Notes: generated by a model not told the origin, from the sequence alone. 64,000 nt of DNA from Aphrocallistes beatrix (GCA_963281255.1 OY725496.1:310001-374000), one strand, 5' to 3'; positions 20,701 to 30,810 are shown, counted from the first letter of the stretch. Numbers and translations are program-made.

Positions 20701-22635
20701 TCTAATTTGTACTTCCAATATCTTGGTTGAATTTTCAAAACTTGAATTTTGTTCATTTGCTTCATTAATTAAAAGATTTATTCTTTCGTAGTAATTTTCA
20801 ATTTGCATCTCGAGTTTTTCAGTTGAATTTTCGTAGCTTGAATTGAGTTCTTTGATCATTGCATTCAATAAACTAACCATTTCTTCGTATTTCACAAGTC
20901 TAAACTCAAATTCCTTTGAGACATTTTCAAAACTTGAATTTTGCTCATTTATCCTGATTATTGAATAACGAAGTTGACGGTCACAATTTTCAATTTTCGT
21001 TTCAAATTCCATTGTTGACTTTTCGAAACTTGAGTTCTGTTCTTTGATACTGGCATTTAACGCGCCAATTTGAATTTCACAATCGTTTAATTGTAATTCA
21101 AATTCCTTTGTTGAATTTTGAAAACTCTCGTTCAGTTTTTTGTTCTTAATGATGGAAGATTCCAATTTCTCTCGAATTATTTCAATTTCATCATTTTCCG
21201 TGCAATGTGTGAAGTTATATATTTTTTGAGTGGCATTACAATAGCACATATAAGATCCAATTGTATTACCGCAACCAGCTTGGCATCCACCATTGGCATT
21301 CTCGCACTCGTTAATATCTTCACAAGTGTGACCATTCGAGGCAAGTTGAAAACCGCTCTGACAAGCACACTGATAAGATCCTTCTGTATTTATACAAGAA
21401 TATTCACAATTATTTGCCACAGTACATTCATCAACATCTGTACATTCTCCCATACCACCCAAAGAATATCCATTTTTACATTCACAATTGTAGCTATCCT
21501 GTGTATTTTGGCAAATTTGTCCGGTAGGACATGTTATCGACTTGCTTAAGCAATGGTATGATTGTGTTTGCCTACAATTCGTGTAAAGAGAAAGACTATT
21601 GAGTTGATGATACAGCAGAGTTTCTAGATCTAAACATGTGCCCTGTATTTGAACACTTTGTTGAGCTAATAAGGGGATCCATTGTAGCGTACAATCACAT
21701 ATAAACGGATTTTCAATGTAGAGATAACTTAACTGTTTTAATTGCTGAAAGATGAAAGGTTCAAGTGTAGAATAGTTGTTATTTCTGATGTAGAGTGTCA
21801 CTAAATTTCTTGTTTCTAATAGAGTAGCTAATGGGAAATTTAAATTTCTGTCCAAGTGTAGAAAACTTAACCGAGACAAACCTTTGAAAATGTCAATGCT
21901 GATCGAGCTTATATGGTTGTAGTCTAAATACAGTCTTTCAAGCTTGGTTAGAGAATTGAAAGTGTTACTTTCAATTTCGTTAATTTTATTGTAGCCTAAA
22001 TCTAACAGTGTTAACTTTGGGAGGTGTTGAAAAGCGTTTTCTGATATTTTTACGAAGTTAGAACCGAGTAGCGATAGGTACACGAGATTTCTGAGTCCAT
22101 TAACAATTGTATGGTCTAAAATTGCTGTACCCAAAATCTGAATTTGTGCAGTGAGATATGTTAGATTTTGCAGATTAGTGAATGATGGTAACTTTTCTGT
22201 TTTGAGGTTTTGTAAGTATAAATATTTTAATCCAACGAAGTTGTTGAAAAAGTCCTCAGATTCAAGAAATACTTTAGATGTTCGAAAATAAGTGAGAGCA
22301 GTATTCTGTGCTGTAGTTTCAAGCGAGAAATAATCTCCATCAACATTATTCCTTAAATATAAATTTTTTATATTCGTTGGAAGATCGATATCAATAACAA
22401 GATTTTCAGTTTCGTTTGAAGCATACTGCTTATAGACATAGAGGCTAGTGAACCTGCTATGAAGTCCACTACATTGATTTAACAAACTTTTAATTTGTTC
22501 AGTTTTGTTATTCACGATATCACAAGATAGATAAGAACTGTAAGTACATGAACCTGCTCCATTATAGCAATCAATTGCAATGCCAAGACGAAAGAACTCT
22601 AACAAAATAATGAGAATAATGCAAAATGTATTCAT
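17782..22635 (-). CDS. Receptor B1: LRR-EGF-glycosylated coiled-coil membrane protein
   Basis: Family not recognised. Single-exon frame of 1617 residues. In order: signal peptide (1-20); Cys-rich N-cap; about eight LRRs (60-320) closed by an LRRCT cap (NPFICDCTLQW); three EGF domains (about 355-478), two with the DxDEC/DINEC calcium-binding start; then residues 502-1454 as about 30 copies of a 32-residue repeat of pattern NSSFENSTxxFExQIxxCxxxL; a membrane helix (about 1476-1504) followed by KYRKQ; and a 113-residue tail. Almost every repeat has an N-glycosylation site at position 1, often a second at position 6, and about two thirds have Cys at position 18. The tail has Y1535 and Y1581 in YEN(E/D), the YxN form bound by Grb2-type SH2 domains, and Y1561 in YETI. 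It lies head to head with A1. Surface location and signalling are inferred from architecture. Confidence 0.88.
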   Translation of the reverse strand: MNTFCIILIILLEFFRLGIAIDCYNGAGSCTYSSYLSCDIVNNKTEQIKSLLNQCSGLHSRFTSLYVYKQYASNETENLVIDIDLPTNIKNLYLRNNVDGDYFSLETTAQNTALTYFRTSKVFLESEDFFNNFVGLKYLYLQNLKTEKLPSFTNLQNLTYLTAQIQILGTAILDHTIVNGLRNLVYLSLLGSNFVKISENAFQHLPKLTLLDLGYNKINEIESNTFNSLTKLERLYLDYNHISSISIDIFKGLSRLSFLHLDRNLNFPLATLLETRNLVTLYIRNNNYSTLEPFIFQQLKQLSYLYIENPFICDCTLQWIPLLAQQSVQIQGTCLDLETLLYHQLNSLSLYTNCRQTQSYHCLSKSITCPTGQICQNTQDSYNCECKNGYSLGGMGECTDVDECTVANNCEYSCINTEGSYQCACQSGFQLASNGHTCEDINECENANGGCQAGCGNTIGSYMCYCNATQKIYNFTHCTENDEIEIIREKLESSIIKNKKLNESFQNSTKEFELQLNDCEIQIGALNASIKEQNSSFEKSTMEFETKIENCDRQLRYSIIRINEQNSSFENVSKEFEFRLVKYEEMVSLLNAMIKELNSSYENSTEKLEMQIENYYERINLLINEANEQNSSFENSTKILEVQIRNCIAQLEDSISNEVKQNSSFESARREFEEEIESNKARIYTLITEVTQLNSSLKHSRNEFELQMARCQSEFDSLVRNAKIQNSSFENDTRDYQLQIKDCEERVNSSIIKAKEQNESFENSKNQFESQLTHCQIELNSSIAIATEQQNSLENSTNEFQLTILSCEGELNSTIALLKNQNSSFENTIQDLNFQISSCENRFESAVIKAKEQNLSFENSTKIFENQIESLEKNIILLNSEAKERNSSFRNSTEEFEKQILNCQEKLHASISQASNLNLSFEHSKKELELRISSCDQKLNLSIFMAQLQNSSFDISKNFLESRISNCEMQLDSSIKSALHQNSTCFNTTTEYENRIGICETQLNDSNSQIENLNSIFANASDNFQLEIVSCMDRLNESVSKAIQQNSSYLNSKFEFETQIQNCQRKLDESIDTASAQNLSFIISTKTFESMLENLEQEVKFLNSKAKEQNSSFENAIEAFEIRILSCETELDSSIVRADNLNSSFMNSTEMFESSIRIYEGRIDILIAINEKLNSSFENSTKTFEQEITICEEKLNRSIISAKNSTEQFERQIESCENELDTSIVKLASLNRSFENSTKEFEMRIEDLEEQINILNLKTKKQNSSFEIAVNELQDQIVNCKERLASSLSRAQNLNSSLNNATKMFEIQITSCENQLDASIAKNKQLNSSFENSTEMFERQITNCQGELESCIAQAERRNSSYIKSTKEYELRISNCQIQLEASLAQAIEQNSSFESSQNELKIQIVEYREKIEVLNIHLKQMNLSLDNARKQFEQEKADYEENIQIAFAITERTNGTIENLNSQINERQTQSSSYAASVGILATLFIAISILETSVIIILVCFIIKYRKQMNDPKRTRIILPRPVKISTGNEPIYENETSFSQEDDSSKTFPGSKAEFRIYETIRDVKSNNLVSTRNEQIYENDTSFNENDYSKIIPRTKSEVRFDGNVGAVKKNKK
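18274..21132 (-). repeat. About 30 tandem 32-codon repeats in B1
   Basis: The period is 96 bp. Thirty-two residues fit three heptads plus one hendecad, compatible with a continuous coiled coil. Two repeat classes are visible: a common class with Cys at position 18, and a class with Tyr/Leu there followed by a LLN or LN segment. One pair is shortened (the segment IISAKNSTEQFE lacks the usual junction). Confidence 0.85.
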
Positions 22636-24517
22636 AGCAATTGATTTTTTTGTACTTAGTATTAAGGATAAAGTGAGAAGTTTTATTTATTTTAATTAAT
22701 ATACTACACTATATGATATGAAATACGGATATGATGTATTGTTATATTACGTGTGTTTAGAGTAAAATCAAAAGTAAGATATCGAGTGTTAGCAAGCTTG
22801 GATTACTCTAGTTATCCAATACAACACTCCAGGTAAAGTTTATTATGCTAGAATAGATTATTCAATGATGACTTGAACTATCATACATTTCTTTATAATT
22901 TGTTAAATCATGTTGAGTAAAGAAGTAAAAGGAGATGATGTATAGCCATTTGGAAGGTGACTTTTTGAAAAGAATACTTTTGATACTCAGAATAAAAGAA
23001 TGACTATCAATTGTAAATGTCTAAAATATTATGTAAGGTAGATTATACATAATTACAAGAGCGTACACTCGAGATGAGGATTGGAAGGACTTTTGGGCTA
23101 TGATTCAGGATTGGCAGGGTCATTTTGGATAAATCGTATTCTGTCTAATAGCAGATAATAGACTTCGACAATTTTTTGGAAAGGCTTTAGCCCTACTAAT
23201 CCTACAGAGCCTACACCTATCATAATTACCAACAAAATGTCCATCGTATTTTGTGGATAAACCTCTGTAAACATTGCTTTATTAGTAGTGACTCCAATAC
23301 AAAAGAAATTTTGTCCGAATTTTTTTAAGTCTTTTTATCACCTAGTGTCCTAGACCTTTAAAAATCAATTGAACAAAAAGAACTACTTCAACTGTATACG
23401 ATATTTAATTTTAATCTGATTAGCTTGAACAAATTGTATAGCAAAACCAGCTGCAATTTAATATTCTTTATGATAACTTTCTAATTAATTCAAGATTTTT
23501 CATTGTGCCAAACTTACATAATGACAAAAAATACGATGAGATAGTAATCTGATATTACATGTGTTTCAATCATGTGTTCTAACCAAGATTTTGTTCTATT
23601 TCCCACGTATTTATTAATATTCATTCATTTGGGTTAATTTGCCACTGTGCCAAGCTATTTTCGTATCTGTGCAGATGTTGGTGACAACTGGCAATTGCTA
23701 GAAATATAACCAGGTGTATAGGAGAGTAATATTATACGCATATCATAATAAATAATAATTTCTAGGTCTCGACTCGATTTTAAGTGCCACTCGTATTATA
23801 GGAGACGCCTTATATCATAAATAGTGTGTAACGTAAGCATACTTGCAAACTGTCCGTTTTTTGCGGGACATTCCGCTTTCTTCACTCTTCTATTGAGCTA
23901 ATTCTCAGTGTCCCGCTTTACATGAAATTTCTCCATTATGTCCCGCTTTTTCTCACTTTTATCATTGCACAAGTTAGCATGTAACTTAAGTAAAGCATTA
24001 AGCGCTCCTCAAAATTAGGAGTGCACTCTCGCTCTGTGCTCTTTACTTATAATTGTAGCGCGCTCCTCCATACTCTCCTTTAAAATACTTATCGAAAAAT
24101 TTGTTCTGAAATTTTTGGGTTACACAATGAATACATATATGATTTCAATGATGACTTAAAATAACAAACATTTCTTTACACTTTGTTAAATTATTTTGGA
24201 TGTAGAAGTGATGAGGAGAATACATTTGATACTCTTACAATAAGAATTGCTATCAATTAGAAGCGTCTAAAAGGTTCTGAGATACGACATTTAATATTTA
24301 AATACTATAATTAATTTGAAAGAATTGCATAGCAAAGCCATCTGTAATATAATATTCATCTTGACTCGTAGTTCTAATTTTGCTCTGTGCCAAACAACAT
24401 AATGACATGAAATACAAAGAGATAGTTGGATGATATTGATTGTAATTTGATCATGTCTCGAACCAAGATTTTCAAATTTGTGGTGAGTTTGCACATTAAA
24501 TAACTAGCTGCTAGAAG
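22636..24517. promoter_or_regulatory. B1/A1 divergent intergenic region
   Basis: About 1.9 kb between two start codons pointing away from each other, so both promoters must lie here. Most of it is duplicated: inverted at 28985-30215, and direct at 32760-33338/33936-34300, 43650-44265 and 50192-51660. A GGGACA-family MITE (23840-23976) is inserted. Other regulatory motifs are not identifiable by eye. Confidence 0.6.
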
Positions 24518-24526
24518 TATAAAAGG
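24518..24526 (+). promoter_or_regulatory. A1 TATA box
   Basis: TATAAAAGG, 82 bp before the A1 ATG, in the block GCTGCTAGAAGTATAAAAGG conserved before all four A genes. Confidence 0.7.
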
Positions 24527-24599
24527 ACACTGTAAGCAACTCAAATATTTATTTTCATCTTATTAATAACATTGTTAGCTTTGAATCGCATTGCTGAAG

Positions 24600-27491
24600 A
24601 TGGTAAGGTATTTTCTACTTTCACTATTGTTTTGTACTTATATTTTTGCCTCATTGGCAGAAATGGTTTGCAGTGGTTCATCAATTGAATGTACTGACAC
24701 ACGATCTGAATATGCTACCGATGGTGATGACTGTAGCTCCTCAGCTAATCTATTTTGTTACATTTTAAATGACAACACTCAACTCATTAAAAGCCAGCTG
24801 AAAGATTGCAGTTCAAGTTCAAATAGTTTTACTCAGATGTGTCTGGTTAAAAGTTATACTTCCACCATGGTTGGTAATCTAATCATTGATGTTGATTTGC
24901 CAACAAATATTATAGGAATGATCGTTATCAATGCAATAGACCAAGATTATTTTAGGATTACAACCTCTGCTGAGAATTCTTTCCTCACTTCTTTATCGTT
25001 CTATGCAAGTATAAGTATTTTTGATAATGAAACCATTTTCAATTTTTTTGTCAATTTGAGATCACTTAATATTCTTGGTAATGTCATCTCAGATGAAATT
25101 CCATCCTTCACAAATTTACATTCTTTAACATATCTATCCAGTGGATTTCAAGCGTCTGGAACCCCAAGGTTAGATAGTAGTATGGTTAGTGGGCTAGAAA
25201 ATCTCGTTTTTTTGTACATAAGGAATTCTAATTTTCAAGAAATCAATCTAGATGCTTTTCAAAATCTTAATGCTTTAACGTTTTTGACTATCTATAGTAG
25301 TCCATTTTTAACTCTTCAAAACGGTGTATTTGACTCCCTCACCAGGCTTGTGATCCTACAATTAGGATCAACTAGTATTAGTCATGTAGGTAATTCGGTT
25401 TTTGAGGCTTTGAATCAATTGAAATATTTTGCTTTGTATGATAGTCCAAATTTCCCGCTAGAAAGTCTTGCATATGCAAGAGGTTTGGAGGGTTTGATTC
25501 TCGGTTATGGCTCTTATTCTACTCTTGATCCCTTTCTGTTTCAACAACTGATTAGTTTAACATATTTGCACATTAATGACAATCCAATTTTATGTGATTG
25601 CAATCTAGAATGGATTCCCAACTTGGCACAGCAAGGAGTCAATATTCTAGGGTCATGTTCATTTCCTATTAGTGCTCAAGGAATTAGTATTTCTAATTCA
25701 TTACTCTATATTAACTGTTCTCAAACAGAATCTTATCAGTGTTTCAACAGATCTATTACTTGTCCAAGTAATGAGTTTTGCCATAATACAGGTGATTGTT
25801 ACACTTGTGGTTGCATTCCTGGCTATGTCCGTTTAAATACAGGAGAATGTTTAGATGATAATGAATGCTCTAGACCCAATAAGTGTCAGTATTCCTGTAC
25901 AAACACAGATGGATCTTACTACTGCAACTGTAGTGAAGGGTTTCAAATATCCACTAATGGTTACAGTTGTGAGGATATTAATGAATGCCAAGTTGCGAAT
26001 GGAGGTTGTGAAGGTATATGCAACAATACAGTTGGATCTTATTCTTGCGATTTCAGTTATAGAATTAATAGCACAACGAATTTTTCTGTTCTGATTTATA
26101 AAATTTCGCTCTCAGGCGTTATACTCATTGGAGTAATAGCAGCTGGAGCGATCATTAGCACTATGATCGTTTATATTATCGCCCTTAAAATGAAAATAAC
26201 CAAGTTGAATAAAAAAGAAAGTAATCATGAAGAAAGTACTTATGAAGAAATAGGTCCCCATGATGGCATGCAGGTGCAAAATAATATTAGAAATGATCCA
26301 AATCAATCAGAATTGCACAATCCATTATTTGAAATACATACTAACCCAACGGTTTCTCAAGAAGACTCAAAACAATCTGACACAAAAGCCGCTGAGTCAG
26401 GACATATTTTAGGGAGAAAAATTCATATTGACAGCAAGAGAGGAAAATTCGGCGATTATTATGAACAAGTAGAGATGGAAATTGAATATAGTAGTTTGTC
26501 TGTTCCATACGAAGCTATTTCAAATGAAGAGCAAGCTGAACCTTCAGATATTACTGTAACTGAAAGAGAATATAATTCACGAATCGAATATTTGGTTGTT
26601 AATGACACAGATAAAATGGACAAACTTTATGAACAGGTGGGGGTATATAGCAGTTTGCCTACTGCTTACGAAGCTATTTCAAATGAAGAACACACAAAAC
26701 CATCTGATATTACAGAAACTGAAAGAGAACATAATTCACGAAGCGAATTTTTTGTCGGTTATGACACACATAAAATGGGCAAACATTATCGACAAGTAGA
26801 GATGGAATACAGCAGTTTACCGGTTTCATGCGAAGCAATTTCAAATGAAGAACACCGAAAACGTTCTGATATTACAGAAACAGGAGTAGGACTTGATTCA
26901 CGAAGCGAACTTTTAGTTAATGGTGATAAAGAAAAAATGGACAAACTTTATGAACAAGTGGGGGTGGAATACAGCAGTTTGCCAGCTCCATACGAATCTA
27001 TTTCAAATGAAGAACACAGAAAACGTTCTGATATTGCAGCAACTGAAAGAGAACATAATTCACGATGCGAATTTTTCATTGGTGGTGATAAAGAAAAAAT
27101 GGACAAACTTTATGAACAGGTGGGGGTGGAATACAGCAGTTTGCCTGCTCCATACGAATCTATTTCAAATGAAGAACACAGAAAACGTTCTGATGTAACA
27201 GAAACTGGAGTAGGACATGATTCACAAAGCGAATTTTTAGTTAATGGTGTTAAAGAAAAAATGGACAAACATTATGAACAGGTGGGGGAGGAATACAGCA
27301 GTTTGCCTGCTCCATACGAAGCTATTTCAAATGAAGAACACAGAAAACGTTCTGATATTGCAGAAACTGGAGTAGGAGATGATTTACAGAGCGAATTTTT
27401 CGTTGATAGCGATAAAGAAAAAATGACCAAACTTTATGAACAAGTAGACCCGGAATACAGCAGTTTGCCTGTTCCGATTCCTGAAAACTAA
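24600..27491 (+). CDS. Receptor A1: LRR-EGF membrane protein with long tyrosine-module tail
   Basis: Not a named family that I recognise. Single-exon frame of 963 residues from the ATG at 24600; an in-frame TTG nine bases upstream is not a plausible start. In order: signal peptide (1-20), Cys-rich N-cap, about seven LRRs, LRRCT (NPILCDCNLEWIP), one atypical and two calcium-binding-type EGF domains (the last short), membrane helix at about 503-529 with KMKITK stop-transfer, then a 430-residue tail. The tail has a juxtamembrane STYEEI, an HNPLFEI motif, and from about residue 620 six and a half modules of 54 residues patterned YEQVGVEYSSLPAPYEAIS. By eye there are about 20 YxxL/I/V motifs; module 3 has Cys instead of the third Tyr. 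Several match ITIM-type (V/S)xYxx(L/I) and YxxPhi endocytic signals. Phosphotyrosine signalling is inference. Confidence 0.88.
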   Translation: MVRYFLLSLLFCTYIFASLAEMVCSGSSIECTDTRSEYATDGDDCSSSANLFCYILNDNTQLIKSQLKDCSSSSNSFTQMCLVKSYTSTMVGNLIIDVDLPTNIIGMIVINAIDQDYFRITTSAENSFLTSLSFYASISIFDNETIFNFFVNLRSLNILGNVISDEIPSFTNLHSLTYLSSGFQASGTPRLDSSMVSGLENLVFLYIRNSNFQEINLDAFQNLNALTFLTIYSSPFLTLQNGVFDSLTRLVILQLGSTSISHVGNSVFEALNQLKYFALYDSPNFPLESLAYARGLEGLILGYGSYSTLDPFLFQQLISLTYLHINDNPILCDCNLEWIPNLAQQGVNILGSCSFPISAQGISISNSLLYINCSQTESYQCFNRSITCPSNEFCHNTGDCYTCGCIPGYVRLNTGECLDDNECSRPNKCQYSCTNTDGSYYCNCSEGFQISTNGYSCEDINECQVANGGCEGICNNTVGSYSCDFSYRINSTTNFSVLIYKISLSGVILIGVIAAGAIISTMIVYIIALKMKITKLNKKESNHEESTYEEIGPHDGMQVQNNIRNDPNQSELHNPLFEIHTNPTVSQEDSKQSDTKAAESGHILGRKIHIDSKRGKFGDYYEQVEMEIEYSSLSVPYEAISNEEQAEPSDITVTEREYNSRIEYLVVNDTDKMDKLYEQVGVYSSLPTAYEAISNEEHTKPSDITETEREHNSRSEFFVGYDTHKMGKHYRQVEMEYSSLPVSCEAISNEEHRKRSDITETGVGLDSRSELLVNGDKEKMDKLYEQVGVEYSSLPAPYESISNEEHRKRSDIAATEREHNSRCEFFIGGDKEKMDKLYEQVGVEYSSLPAPYESISNEEHRKRSDVTETGVGHDSQSEFLVNGVKEKMDKHYEQVGEEYSSLPAPYEAISNEEHRKRSDIAETGVGDDLQSEFFVDSDKEKMTKLYEQVDPEYSSLPVPIPEN
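26460..27488 (+). repeat. A1 tail: 6.5 tandem 54-codon tyrosine modules
   Basis: Period 162 bp (first unit 168 bp). Modules 4 and 5 are almost identical over their first half, pointing to recent unequal exchange. Each module has YEQV, YSSL and YE(A/S)I separated by three residues, then an acidic/basic spacer rich in SNEEHRKRSD. Confidence 0.85.
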
Positions 27492-27865
27492 GAATATGTT
27501 AATCCTGAAAACTTTGAATTGGTATTGCTATTGTGTCTGTGTTTAGTATAATTCAGCATTTGAGCTTTTCCTATTGCCCCCCGTAACTTAGGCCTTGTAT
27601 TTACTCTTTACTCAAGTATTTACTCTGTTTGATAGGAATATATTCTACAGTGTGTTTGTTTACTTTTTTTCTACAAAAAAATAGTAATATTCATTATTAA
27701 TTATAATATTAATGGGCAGGGCCATCAAGAGGATAGCGAGGCTCCTAAAGGTCTCTTGGAGACCTTTGAAACTCTTATGCATTTTGATTTTCAAAGGATT
27801 TCCAAAATTATTTTCTTGGGGTTCCCAGCATCTCCGAGCACTGGCCAAATTCCATTATCACTAGA
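27492..27865. other. A-type 3' flank
   Basis: Shared with the sequence after A2, A3 and A4: a short GT tract, TTAGTATA, CCTTGTATTTACTC and then AATATTAATGGGCAGGGCC. It is closest to the A3 flank. Confidence 0.6.
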
Positions 27866-27996
27866 AAATTTGTTTGAGCTAATATGGGGATCCATTGTAA
27901 CATACAATCACTTATAAACAGATTTTCAATGTAGAGATACCTTAACTGTTTTAATTGCTGAAAAATAAAAGGTTCAAGTGTAGAATCGTTAATATC
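27866..27996 (-). pseudogene. Scrap of a type-B receptor (last LRR and LRRCT)
   Basis: The minus-strand reading matches B1 around STLEPFIFQQLKQL and IENLFISDC, including QWIPILAQ. It is about 130 bp, carries a Pro-to-Leu change in ENPF and a Cys-to-Ser change in the cap, and has no start or downstream domains. Confidence 0.75.
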
Positions 27997-28017
27997 GATC
28001 AATGTGTTTTATGTATC

Positions 28018-28330
28018 TATATATAACTGTAAAGGATTGATTGAAGAAACTGCCAGGTACAGAAAGCTGATTTTTGGCATGTTGGAGTCTTTTGGCTATG
28101 GCTCCACTAAGTTCTGATCTCAAACGAAAATGTATACTCATCACGGAATTATGACGTCATTGTCATCTTTTTATAATTAGTAATTTCAGTTTTTCGACCA
28201 TAACTCTGCCATTTCAGGAGATAGAGGGCTGAAATTTTGATAAAATGTGTATATTAATATATCTCACATATGATATAACTATCTTCAAAAAATGATGACC
28301 CATCACTCTGCTATGAGGTCATCGTTAAGC
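28018..28330 (-). repeat. GC-hairpin repeat, partial copy
   Basis: Body of the 11868-type unit in reverse orientation (ATTGATTGAAGAAACTGCCAG to TGATGACCCATCA), lacking the GC-hairpin end. Confidence 0.6.
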
Positions 28331-28334
28331 ATCA

Positions 28335-28510
28335 ACTCTGGACCTCACTGTGGGGCGTACTTCTCCCCAGACTCCCAGTTGGTTGATATGTCTCCCCTAC
28401 AAAATTTCCGGTTATGCCAATGAGTTGGGGATCTGAGGGCGCTGTAAGCCCTCCTGCCAACAATTTGTCTCACAATTTGGACAGATTTATCTAATCTCAC
28501 TTGTGCAGTT
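28335..28510. repeat. Copy of the 655-1010 repeat family
   Basis: Shares CAATTTGTCTCACAATTTGG and the adjacent G/C-rich segment with the other copies. Confidence 0.45.
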
Positions 28511-28570
28511 CACCTTGTACGTATGTTTGTTAATTGCTTTTTTGGGTGCCTTTTGTTTCTTTTAGAATTA

Positions 28571-28749
28571 CAGTTGACTCCGCTTAATAAGGTCACATCG
28601 GTCAGAGGACATTTTGCCCCGATTAAGCGGAGAACACTATTTTTCCGAAAATATTTTGTATTAGCTTCTGTGTGTGAGGGCTATTCCGGTCCTGCCAAAA
28701 GTGGCCCAATTAAGCGGTTGACCCTGACCCAATTAAGCGGAGTTGACTG
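28571..28749. mobile_element. TA-flanked MITE, third copy
   Basis: CAGTTGACTCCGC family, in opposite orientation to 2721-2891, with TA on both sides. Confidence 0.7.
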
Positions 28750-28984
28750 TATATTTTATTTTTAGTTCAATTCCTTAGTATAGGAGAGTCTTATGTCATG
28801 ATCGGCACGCAACGTCCGTCTGCTCGCTCCTGGAAATTCTATTATATACCAAATTGCTCCAAATTTGGGCTATATATTCCTTATATGATGGATTTGAACC
28901 TGGTTCCATTTTTTTACTGTGTTTGGAATACAGTACGTATATCTTTCCAGCTGTTCCTCTAAAATAGCTCAAACTACAGGAATC

Positions 28985-30215
28985 GAGGAGTGCGCTCCGA
29001 ATTTTGAAGAGTGCTTAATGCTCTACTTACGTTACACGCTATTTATGCTATAAGGTTCTCCTATAATACGAGCGGTACTGAAAATCGAGTCCAGATCCAG
29101 AAATAATTATTTATTATGATATGCGTTAATATTACTCTCCTATACATCTGGTTACATTTCTAGTAATTATGAGTTGTCCCCAACATCTGTACAGATACGA
29201 AAATAGCGTAGCACAGTGACAAATTAACCCAAATGAATGAATATTAATGATTACGTGGAAAATAGAACAAAATCTTGGGTCAAACACATGATTCAAACAT
29301 ATGCAAATAATGCAATATTACTATCTCACCGTATTTCATGTCATTATGGAAGTTGGGCACAGTGGAAAATCTTGAATTAATTAGAAGGTTATCATTAAGA
29401 ATATTAAATTACAGCTGGTTTTGTTTTACAATATGTTCAAACTAATATTTTTGAAAATAAAATATCGTATACAGTCGAAGTAGTTCTTTTTGTTCAATTT
29501 ATTTTCCAAAGGTCTAGGCGACAAAAAGACGTCGGTCAAAAAGTCTTTTGTATTGGAGTTACTACGAATAATAAAACAATGTTCACAGAGGTTTATCGAC
29601 CAGAACGATGGACATTCTGCTGATAATTATCATAGGTATAGGCTCAGGTAGGATTAGTAGGGCTATAGCCTCACCAATAATTTATCTAAGTCTATTATAT
29701 TTTATTAGCCAGAATGCGATATCTAGAATGGCCCTGCCAATCCTGAATCATGGCTAAAAGGTCCTTCCAATCCTCATCTCGAGTGTATGCCCTTTAATTA
29801 TATATATATAATCTACCTCTGTTGCCACAGAACCTTTTAGACATTCACAATTGATAGCCATTTTCTTATTCTGAGTATCAAATTTGTTATTTTCAAAAAG
29901 TCACCTTCCAAGTGACTATACATCATCTCCTTTTACTTTTCTACTCAACATGATTTAAAAGTATAAAGAAATGTATGATAATGATCGTTTAAGTCATCAT
30001 TGAAATAATACTTATATATTCTAGTATAATAAACTTTGCCTGGAGTGTTGTATTGGAAAACTAGAGTAATCCAAGCTTGCTAACACTCGATATCTAACTT
30101 TTGACTTTACACTAAACACATGTAATAGAGTACTACATCATCTCCGTATTTCACAACATATCATACTGCAGTGTATATTCATTAAAATAAATAAAACTTT
30201 TCACTTTTTCCTTAA
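28985..30215 (-). repeat. Inverted copy of the B/A intergenic region
   Basis: Reads as the reverse complement of 22650-23850 over its whole length (for example TCCGTATTTCACAACATATC near 30160 and TTACGTTACACGCTATTTAT near 29025). The B-type gene expected to its right on the plus strand is missing, so this is the relic of an inverted unit. Confidence 0.8.
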
Positions 30216-30221
30216 TAAACG

Positions 30222-30251
30222 CCAAGTTGCAAATGGTGGATGTGAAGATGA
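30222..30251 (+). pseudogene. Tiny EGF-exon scrap of a type-A receptor
   Basis: About 28 bp reading C-Q-V-A-N-G-G-C-E, identical in sense to the NECQVANGGCE part of the A EGF domains. It sits at the breakpoint where a B gene would be expected. Confidence 0.45.
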
Positions 30252-30650
30252 ATTCTGAGCTCAGATGAAAATGTCGACTCATCATGGAATTATGACGTCA
30301 TTGTCACATTTCAAAAGTTAAGCAATAGTTATTCGAGCATAACTCAGCCATTATAGGAGATAGAAGGCTGAAATTTGAATAGAAACTGTATACTAACATA
30401 CCTCACATATGATACAACTATCATCAAAAAATGAAGACTCATCAGTCTGTTATGACGTCATCATTACGCATCAAATTTTATGAATTCGGTGACTTTTGGT
30501 GCGATATCGATTATAACAGTAAAATGGACATATTTAGAGATGCTATCTCCCGTATAATTAACTAATGTGACCCCAGGCGCCCGAAGAGAGCCTCCGGCGA
30601 ACACAAAGTGTCAGCCAGCCGCGCAGCGCAAGTAAGCGAAGCGCGCTTGT
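30252..30650 (-). repeat. GC-hairpin repeat copy
   Basis: Reverse copy of the 11868-type unit, from GAGCTCAGATGAAAATGTCG to AGCGAAGCGCGCTTG, with a degenerate hairpin. Confidence 0.6.
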
Positions 30651-30654
30651 TATT

Positions 30655-30810
30655 AATTAAAATATTAATGGGCAGGGCCGCCAGGAGGATAGCTCCAAAA
30701 GGTCTCCCGGACACTTAAAATTTTTTATGTATTTAATTTCTAATGGATTTCCAAAATTATTTTTCTTGGGGCTCCCAGCACCTCCAAGTACTGGTAAAAT
30801 TACCCTATCC
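30655..30810 (+). other. Relic of an A-type 3' flank
   Basis: Matches the sequence after A1 and A3 (AATATTAATGGGCAGGGCCGCC and onward) with no A gene in front. It indicates a lost A copy. Confidence 0.6.

Noticed and set aside
24591..24599. TTG start for A1, and the same at 35382 and 46380
   Set aside because: An ATG three codons downstream gives a good signal peptide, and A4 has only that ATG.
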